Shown here one piece after another: positions 13,630 to 18,401 of a stretch of DNA of 18,401 nt. How positions within the stretch are numbered: the first letter of the stretch is position 1; every line of letters begins with the position of its first letter. The DNA comes from an uncultured Microbacteriaceae bacterium (GTDB lineage: Bacteria > Actinomycetota > Actinomycetes > Actinomycetales > Microbacteriaceae), in the NCBI GenBank assembly GCA_946481135.1, contig CAMLMQ010000036.1, forward strand, positions 1 through 18,401, written 5' to 3'. The notes beneath the pieces are model-generated. The model saw nothing but the letters and a program-made list of their open reading frames with translations. It was not told the DNA's origin and searched no databases. Position numbers and translations under genes: made by a program.

Positions 13630-15057
13630 GTGAAAGATCTTGCGACGCTCGGCCAGCGGATGCGGCACTTCCGGACCGAGGCGGGCCTCACCCTCGAACA
13701 GCTCGGCGCCGACGTCGGCGTCGCGGGCAGCCAGCTCTCGCTCATGGAGAACGGCCGCCGGGAGCCGCGCCTCTCGCTGCTGAGCGCGATCGCGGAGCGC
13801 CTCGGCATCCCGGTCGCCGAGCTGCTCGAGGAGTCGGCGCCGACCGAGCGGGCCGGCCTGGAGATCGAACTCGAACGCGCCCAGACGAGTCCCGTCTACG
13901 CCCAACTGGGGCTTCCCGTGCTGCGGGCCGGCAAGGGCATGCCCGACGAGACCCTGCGCGCCCTCGTGGGCCTCCACCGCGAGCTCGCCCGGCGATCGAA
14001 GGAGGCGATCGCGACGCCCGAGGAGGCGCGACGGGCGAACACCGAGCTGCGCGCGAGGATGCGGGCACGCGACAACCACATCGCCGAGATCGAGGATCTC
14101 GCCGAGGAGGCCCTGCGCGGCGTCGGCCACGTGTCGGGCGCCCTCACCCACCGGTCGGTGAGCCTCATGGCGGAGCGGCTCGGCTTCGAGCTCGTCTACG
14201 TCGGCGACCTCCCGCACTCGGCGCGCAGCGTCACCGATCTGGAGAACGGACGCATCTACCTGCCCCCCGCCTCGATCCCGGGCGGTCACGGCCTGCGCTC
14301 GATGGCGCTCCAGGCGATCGCGCACCGCCTGCTCGGCCACGAGGCGCCCACCGACTACGCGCAGTTCCTCCAGCAGCGCGTCGAGATCAACTACTTCGCC
14401 GCGGCCGCGCTCATGCCCCGCACGCAGGCGGTGCAGTTCCTGCGACAGGCGAAGGCCGACCGCGACATCGCGCTCGAGGACTTCCGGGATGCCTTCGGGG
14501 TGACGCACGAGAGCGCCGCGCTGCGGTTCACGAACCTCGCGAACGACCTCGACATGCGCGTGCACTTCCTGCGCGTGAGCGGCGACGGTGCGATCTCGAA
14601 GGCGTACGAGAACGACGGCCTTCCGCTTCCGATGGATGTCACGGGCTCGGTCGAGGGCGAGATCGTCTGCCGCCACTGGAGCGCGCGACGCGCGTTCGTG
14701 CGCACCAACCGCACGACCGAGTTCTACCAGTACACCGACACGCCCGAGGGCACCTTCTTCGAGTCCACGCAGATCGGCACGAGCCAGAGCGACGAGTTCT
14801 CGATCACCCTCGGTGTGCCGTTCGACGAGGCGAAGTGGTTCCGCGGACGCGAGACGCAGCGCCGCGAGCAGTCACGGTGCCCCGACGCGAGCTGCTGCCG
14901 CCGGCCCCCCGCCGACCTCGCGGCGCACTGGCAGGGCAAGGCGTGGTCGAGCGCGAAGGTGCACGCCCACATCTTCTCGCCGCTGCCGTCGGGCACGTTC
15001 CCCGGCGTCGACGACCGCGAGCTCTACGAGTTCCTGGAGTCCCACGCGTCGAGCTGA
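13630..15057 (+). CDS. ScfR/RamB-family transcriptional regulator
   Basis: A 475-residue regulator of the short-chain fatty acyl regulator family, to which corynebacterial RamB (acetate metabolism) and mycobacterial PrpR-like proteins belong. An N-terminal Xre-type helix-turn-helix (7-62; [20 protein letters not shown]) is followed by a helical linker. An ImmA/IrrE-like M78 region (about 175-300) comes next, whose HExxH is degenerate (AHRLLGH), so peptidase activity is unlikely. The C-terminal DUF2083-type domain has four cysteines (347, 417, 422, 423) in the CRHW and CPDASCC motifs that may hold metal or a cofactor. The frame extends upstream to 13489, but GTG 13630 is chosen: TATGCT lies 6 nt before it and the HTH begins at once. 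It is divergent from pckG, which suggests that gene as a target. Confidence 0.9.
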   Translation: MKDLATLGQRMRHFRTEAGLTLEQLGADVGVAGSQLSLMENGRREPRLSLLSAIAERLGIPVAELLEESAPTERAGLEIELERAQTSPVYAQLGLPVLRAGKGMPDETLRALVGLHRELARRSKEAIATPEEARRANTELRARMRARDNHIAEIEDLAEEALRGVGHVSGALTHRSVSLMAERLGFELVYVGDLPHSARSVTDLENGRIYLPPASIPGGHGLRSMALQAIAHRLLGHEAPTDYAQFLQQRVEINYFAAAALMPRTQAVQFLRQAKADRDIALEDFRDAFGVTHESAALRFTNLANDLDMRVHFLRVSGDGAISKAYENDGLPLPMDVTGSVEGEIVCRHWSARRAFVRTNRTTEFYQYTDTPEGTFFESTQIGTSQSDEFSITLGVPFDEAKWFRGRETQRREQSRCPDASCCRRPPADLAAHWQGKAWSSAKVHAHIFSPLPSGTFPGVDDRELYEFLESHASS

Positions 15058-15064
15058 TCCGACG

Positions 15065-15922
15065 TCACCCGGCGTCGCGCCATCGCGGCACGGGCATCCC
15101 GTCGCGTTGGTACGACACCGAGTAGATCGCGCGGTGCCGTTGCGCGAGCACGTCGTGCCGGTCGAGGGCGGCGACCGTCACCGGCACGAGATCGTCGAGG
15201 AGGCGGGCGTCGACGAGGTCGAGCTCCCGCGACGTGACGGGCACGAGCCGGACGCGATCCTGCAGCGCGAGCCCGAGCTTCAGCCACCCGGCACCCGTCG
15301 CGTCGTCGGCGTGCGGCCACATCGACAGCTCGACGATCGGCAGGCCGCGGTGCCGGCTGATCGTGACGTGGTCGGGCACCCGGTGCGTGCGGCTGTCGGC
15401 GCGCGGCCCGAGCCCTGACGGGGAGCCGCCCGCGATCCGCTCGGCCCGCCATCCCGTCTCGCGCTGGAGGGCGAAGACCGCACCCCCGGTGCCCGGCATC
15501 CCGGGCAGTTCGGGGTCGACCGCGAACGACTGGCGGTAGCCCCAGGCCCGCTCGAACTCGTCGAGCGTCGCCTGCAACTCGTCGGTGAGGGCCGGGTAGC
15601 GCGCCTCCAGGTCGAGGGCGACGTGGTCGGCGATCAGTTCGCGCACGCCGGCGAAGGGCCGGGCGACGAGCGCCTCGAGCCGGTCGGTCGCGAGCCGGGC
15701 CAACTCCTCCCGCGCCGCCCACGACTCCGGGTCGACCCGCCCCACGGGCAGCTCGAGGAAGCGCGCATCGGCGGCGACTTCGGTGATCACGCCCGCGACG
15801 GTCGCGTCGGATCGGGTCGCCGCGCGCCGGGCGGCCCGCTCGTGCGTCGACCGCGCGACGTGGCCGGACGGCGTCAGCTTGTGCTCGAGGATCCGGGTCG
15901 TGTACTCCGCGATCGACCGCAC
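15065..15922 (-). CDS. Protein of unknown function downstream of tRNA-Arg
   Basis: I do not recognise the family of this 285-residue protein. It has no signal peptide or clear membrane helix. The first half (to about 150) is helical and rich in Ala, Arg and Glu (WAAREELARLATDRLEALV, then LDLEARYPALTDELQATLDE). The second half looks alpha/beta, with a Gly-rich turn GMPGTGGAVFALQ, a charged RADSRTHRVPDHVTISRHRG segment and SMWPHADD. Third-position GC content is like that of its neighbours, which supports real coding. The GTG start has AGGGGG 8 nt upstream. The gene begins 20 nt after the tRNA-Arg 3' end on the same strand and could be read from the tRNA promoter. Its stop is 7 nt from that of the convergent regulator gene. 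Confidence 0.75.
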   Translation of the reverse strand: MRSIAEYTTRILEHKLTPSGHVARSTHERAARRAATRSDATVAGVITEVAADARFLELPVGRVDPESWAAREELARLATDRLEALVARPFAGVRELIADHVALDLEARYPALTDELQATLDEFERAWGYRQSFAVDPELPGMPGTGGAVFALQRETGWRAERIAGGSPSGLGPRADSRTHRVPDHVTISRHRGLPIVELSMWPHADDATGAGWLKLGLALQDRVRLVPVTSRELDLVDARLLDDLVPVTVAALDRHDVLAQRHRAIYSVSYQRDGMPVPRWRDAG

Positions 15923-15942
15923 GGCATGGCCCCCTGCATGGA

Positions 15943-16018
15943 TGGTGCCCTCGACACGATTCGAACGTGCGACTTCTTCCTCCGGAGGGAAGCGCTCTAT
16001 CCACTGAGCTACGAGGGC
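15943..16018 (-). tRNA. tRNA-Arg (anticodon CCG)
   Basis: A complete cloverleaf on the minus strand. The acceptor stem is GCCCTCG/CGAGGGC, the D arm GCTC...GAGC, and the anticodon stem CTTCC/GGAAG with loop CTCCGGA (anticodon CCG, reading CGG). The T arm is GCACG/CGTGT (one G-U pair) around TTCGAAT. Discriminator A73 is followed by an encoded CCA (15943-15945), giving 76 nt. The cognate synthetase gene argS lies 1.5 kb away. Confidence 0.97.
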
Positions 16019-16026
16019 GCGCGGCC

Positions 16027-16033
16027 TAGGTTA
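16027..16033. promoter_or_regulatory. Overlapping divergent -10 elements (transglutaminase gene / tRNA-Arg)
   Basis: On the plus strand TAGGTT (16027-16032) lies 6 nt before the transglutaminase ATG. On the minus strand TAACCT (16033-16028) lies about 10 nt before the tRNA 5' end. The two hexamers share five base pairs, as in bidirectional bacterial promoters. Neither has an obvious -35. Confidence 0.5.
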
Positions 16034-16038
16034 GCAGC

Positions 16039-16851
16039 ATGCCCCCCGAGCCCCCGCGCCGCGACGTGTCGTCGAGTCTCGTGCTGCGGGTGACCGATCC
16101 GACCGCGTTCGTGCTCGCCGTCGCGGTCGCCGACGGCGTGCCGACGACGCTGGAGAGGTTGCGGGTGCGGCTCGACGACGACGACGTGGCGACCCGCGAG
16201 GATGCCGACCTCCACGGCACCCGGCTGCACCTGTTCGAGACCGGTCCCGGCATCATCAGGGTCGACTACGCGGCCACCGTCACCGGCCGCGCGGAGCCGC
16301 TGCCGGTCGTCGAACGCGACCTCGTCACCTACCTGCGACCGAGCCGGTACGTGCAGTCCGACACCCTCACCCCCTTCGCGCGGGAGACCTTCCCGGGGCT
16401 CGAGGGTCGTGCGCTCGTCGCCGCGGTCGAGGACTGGGTGCATGCGCGCCTGCGCTACGACGGCGGGGCGACCTCCCCGACGGGCGGCGCGGTCGAGACG
16501 CTCGATTCGGGTGCGGGCGTGTGCCGCGACTTCGCCAACCTGACCGCCGCCCTGCTGCGGGCGCTCGACGTCCCCGCCCGCCTCGTCTCGGTCTACGCCC
16601 CCGAGCTGAGCCCGCCCGACTTCCATGCCGTGGTCGAGGCGTGCGTCGAGGGGCGATGGATTGTCGTCGACTCCACGCGGCTCGCGCCGCGGACGGGACT
16701 CGTGCGCATCGCCACGGGCCGGGATGCCGCCGACACGGCGTTCCTCACCAACACGCTCGCCGACATCGAACTGCTGAGCATCGACGTCCGCGCGAGCGGG
16801 GTCGGGTATGCGGACGACCCGGGCCCGGCCGAACCCGTCGTGCTCGGCTGA
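16039..16851 (+). CDS. Transglutaminase-like family protein
   Basis: A 270-residue cytoplasmic protein with the papain-like transglutaminase core. Catalytic residues are all present: Cys162 in GAGVCRDFANL, His196 in PPDFHAVVEA and Asp211 in VVDSTRLAPR. Residues 10-105 match the beta-sandwich N-terminal domain often preceding the core in bacterial members (SSSLVLRVTDPTAFVLAVAV, ending TYLRPSRYVQSD). No signal peptide is seen. Bacterial homologues are usually presumed to be cysteine proteases or amidases; substrates are mostly unknown. The ATG has TAGGTT 6 nt upstream and no ribosome-binding site, so a leaderless mRNA is likely. It starts 20 nt from the 5' end of the divergent tRNA gene and converges on the lipoprotein gene with a 30-nt gap (16852-16881) in which only weak pairing is visible. 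Confidence 0.9.
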   Translation: MPPEPPRRDVSSSLVLRVTDPTAFVLAVAVADGVPTTLERLRVRLDDDDVATREDADLHGTRLHLFETGPGIIRVDYAATVTGRAEPLPVVERDLVTYLRPSRYVQSDTLTPFARETFPGLEGRALVAAVEDWVHARLRYDGGATSPTGGAVETLDSGAGVCRDFANLTAALLRALDVPARLVSVYAPELSPPDFHAVVEACVEGRWIVVDSTRLAPRTGLVRIATGRDAADTAFLTNTLADIELLSIDVRASGVGYADDPGPAEPVVLG

Positions 16852-16881
16852 GTCCGACCCCCGGAACTCGGAGGGGCGAGC

Positions 16882-17472
16882 TCAGGGCAGCGCCGCGAGT
16901 GCCTCGAGCGCCGACTCGACGATGCCCGTCGCCTCGCCCGGCTCGGCGAACGCGGGGGAGCTGAGCACGAGCCAGTACGGGCCCTGGAAGACGGTCGCGG
17001 TGCCGGTCGCGGCGTCGAAGTAGGCCTCCTCGCCGTAGGTCGGCACCATCTGGCTCGAGGCGAACGCCTCGTTGCGCAGCTGCGTCGACTGCGCCTCCGT
17101 CACGCGCGCGGCGGAGAGGTCCATCGTGATGTCGCCCGTCTCGCGCACCCAGCGGCAGACGACGCCGTCCCACTCCAGCGCCTGCGCGCCGGCGGACCCC
17201 GCGTCGGGGTCGAAGGTGCCGACGAGGGCGAAGTTCGGGTCGAACGCGTAGACGGCGTCGGCGTCGACGAGGTCGAGGCACGAGATGTCGAGCGAGCCCT
17301 GCTCCTCGGTCGCGGTGTCCGTCGGCAGCACCGTCGGCGACTCGGAGACGGTGGGACTCGGAGCGGGCTGCGTCGGGTCGGGGGCGGGTGCCGCCTCCAC
17401 GCACCCGACGAGCATGAGCGTCACCGCGACGAGCGGCAGAAGAGCGGTGCGGGGCGAGGGCGAGACGCGCAT
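16882..17472 (-). CDS. Lipoprotein, DUF3558-like
   Basis: A 196-residue exported lipoprotein. The signal peptide (MRVSPSPRTALLPLVAVTLM) ends in the lipobox LVGC with Cys24. A Pro/Ser/Thr-rich linker follows (about 25-58), then a globular domain with two further cysteines (SCLDLV and VVCRWV) that could pair. Cys-Leu near the start and Cys-x-Trp about 45 residues later resemble DUF3558-type actinobacterial lipoproteins, but that assignment is tentative. The frame is open upstream to 17964, which would run antisense into argS, so ATG 17472 directly before the signal peptide is chosen. GGAGG sits only 1 nt from the ATG, too close for normal use. A CATGAT 6 nt upstream suggests a leaderless start. 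Confidence 0.85.
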   Translation of the reverse strand: MRVSPSPRTALLPLVAVTLMLVGCVEAAPAPDPTQPAPSPTVSESPTVLPTDTATEEQGSLDISCLDLVDADAVYAFDPNFALVGTFDPDAGSAGAQALEWDGVVCRWVRETGDITMDLSAARVTEAQSTQLRNEAFASSQMVPTYGEEAYFDAATGTATVFQGPYWLVLSSPAFAEPGEATGIVESALEALAALP

Positions 17473-17478
17473 GCCTCC

Positions 17479-17498
17479 ATCATGACCCCGGCTACGAT
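17479..17498. promoter_or_regulatory. Divergent -10 elements between lipoprotein gene and argS
   Basis: In the 34-bp gap, TACGAT (17493-17498, plus) lies 8 nt before the argS GTG. CATGAT (17484-17479, minus) lies 6 nt before the lipoprotein ATG. Each promoter's upstream elements must lie inside the opposite gene. Confidence 0.4.
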
Positions 17499-17506
17499 CG
17501 ACCGTT

Positions 17507-18401
17507 GTGACCCCCGCCGAACTCTCCGCCACTTTGCTCGACCTCGTGCGCGAGGCGGCCGGCGAGCGCGCGGGCGAGATCGGCGCCGACGACGTCACGC
17601 TCGAGCGGCCCCGCAGCCGCGAGCACGGCGACTGGTCGAGCAACGTCGCCATGAAGCTCGGCAAGCGTCTCGGGCTCGACCCCCGCGCGTTCGCCGCGGA
17701 CCTCGCGACCCGCCTCGCCGCGACCGACGGCGTCGCCGCCGCCGATGTGGCCGGTCCGGGGTTCCTCAACATCACGCTGGATGCCGCCGCGGCCGGGGTG
17801 CTCGCGCGGACGATCGTCGAGGCGGGCGAGCGGTACGGCGAGAACGACGCCCTCGCCGGCCAGACGATCAACCTCGAGTTCGTCTCCGCCAACCCGACGG
17901 GCCCCCTGCACATCGGGCACACCCGCTGGGCGGCGCTCGGCGACGCGATCGCACGCGTGCTCAAGGCATCCGGGGCGACGCTCGTGCGCGAGTTCTACAT
18001 CAACGACGCCGGCACGCAGATGGACAACTTCGGCGCGTCAGTGCTGGCCGCGCTCCACGGGCAGCCGACTCCCGAGAACGGCTACGCAGGCGCCTACATC
18101 ACCGACCTCGCGGCGCGCGTCCTCGAAGCCGACCCGGGGATCGTCGACATCCGCCCGGAGGAGGCGCTGCCGCTCGTGCGCGACCTCGCCTACGGCTACC
18201 AGCTCGCCGACATCACGGCCTCGCTCGCACGCTTCAATGTGCACTTCGACGTCTGGTTCAGCGAGCGCACGCTCCATGCGGTCGACCCGGCGACCGGCCG
18301 GTCGCCGATCGACGAGGCCGTCGACCGGCTGCGGGCGCAGGGGCACGTCTACGACGCCGACGACGCCGTCTGGGTGCGCACGACCGACTTCGGCGACGAC
18401 A
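17507..18401 (+). CDS. argS: Arginyl-tRNA synthetase, N-terminal 298 residues (runs off window)
   Basis: Class I aminoacyl-tRNA synthetase charging tRNA-Arg with arginine. The N-terminal additional domain recognising the tRNA D-loop (1-100; DWSSNVAMKLGKRLGLDPR, then GPGFLNITL) precedes the Rossmann catalytic domain. The class-defining motif FVSANPTGPLHIGHTR occupies 125-140 (HIGH at 135-138), followed by EFYINDAGTQMDNF (162-175), typical of ArgRS. The KMSKS region lies beyond the window. The frame is open to the last base. The start is GTG 17507 (MTPAELSATLLDLV); a TTG two bases earlier would hit a stop at once. There is no ribosome-binding site, and TACGAT 8 nt upstream suggests leaderless transcription. 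A tRNA-Arg(CCG) gene lies 1.5 kb away. Confidence 0.97.
   Translation, partial: MTPAELSATLLDLVREAAGERAGEIGADDVTLERPRSREHGDWSSNVAMKLGKRLGLDPRAFAADLATRLAATDGVAAADVAGPGFLNITLDAAAAGVLARTIVEAGERYGENDALAGQTINLEFVSANPTGPLHIGHTRWAALGDAIARVLKASGATLVREFYINDAGTQMDNFGASVLAALHGQPTPENGYAGAYITDLAARVLEADPGIVDIRPEEALPLVRDLAYGYQLADITASLARFNVHFDVWFSERTLHAVDPATGRSPIDEAVDRLRAQGHVYDADDAVWVRTTDFGDD

Noticed and set aside
13500..13630. RamB-type TTTGCAAA box between pckG and the regulator
   Set aside because: I searched both strands by eye and found none. The only strong symmetrical element is GAAAGAT-N6-ATCTTTC.
13500..13808. N-terminal extension of pckG
   Set aside because: It would overlap the divergent regulator's start and operator. 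GTG 13499 has a good ribosome-binding site and gives a normal family length.
15900..16040. tRNA-Arg as an integration site for a mobile element
   Set aside because: No integrase gene, no repeated tRNA 3' segment and no change in base composition in the flanking genes.
16852..16881. Bidirectional terminator between the transglutaminase and lipoprotein genes
   Set aside because: Only 4-5 bp of possible pairing (CCCC/GGGG) and no T-tract, too weak to annotate.
1..18401. CRISPR arrays, insertion sequences, toxin-antitoxin pairs or defence genes
   Set aside because: No regularly spaced repeats, transposase motifs or typical small paired genes were seen on either strand.

Overview
The window is very GC-rich and densely packed. 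Start codons are often GTG, many genes appear to be read from leaderless mRNAs (a TAnnnT -10 box 6-8 nt before the start codon), and the word GGCATCC/GGATGCC recurs throughout. Gene content (GTP-dependent PEP carboxykinase, ScfR/RamB-type regulator, SigE-type ECF sigma factor, YtrA-type GntR operon, stand-alone SIP-domain protein, DUF4333-like lipoprotein) points to an actinobacterium, most likely a member of the Microbacteriaceae. The genus cannot be read from this sequence alone. I see no insertion sequence, phage, CRISPR array or clear recent-transfer signature; this looks like chromosomal core/shell DNA.

Layout. 1-1564 (minus): a YtrABC-like operon (GntR regulator, ABC ATPase, permease cut by the window edge) joined by ATGA overlaps, with an operator-like inverted repeat over its promoter. 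1655-3067 (plus): amidase-signature hydrolase, divergent and probably leaderless. 3081-3481 (plus): a small SIP-domain protein behind a DtxR/IdeR-type iron box. 3478-4766 (minus): enoyl-CoA hydratase followed by a small HExxH membrane-associated protein. 4840-5421 (plus): lipoprotein with two DUF4333-like repeats.

5450-11378 (minus): six co-directional genes reading ECF sigma factor, membrane-anchored putative anti-sigma protein, TPM-domain membrane protein, PspA, DUF418-type membrane protein and arginase-family protein. This could be an envelope-stress cluster, although internal promoters are visible. Its oddest point is the PspA/DUF418 junction. The DUF418 reading frame has no ATG, GTG or TTG at its expected start (a CTG overlaps the pspA stop codon), and a perfect 16-bp hairpin with a GCGA tetraloop lies just downstream.

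11571-13499 (minus): pckG with a 3' terminator-like hairpin and a leader that can pair with its own ribosome-binding site. 13630-15057 (plus): divergent ScfR/RamB-family regulator with a perfect inverted repeat at its promoter. 15065-15922 (minus): protein of unknown function just downstream of tRNA-Arg(CCG) (15943-16018, minus). 16039-16851 (plus): transglutaminase-family protein sharing an overlapping -10 region with the tRNA. 16882-17472 (minus): lipoprotein. 17507-end (plus): argS, cut by the window edge, only about 1.5 kb from its cognate tRNA gene.
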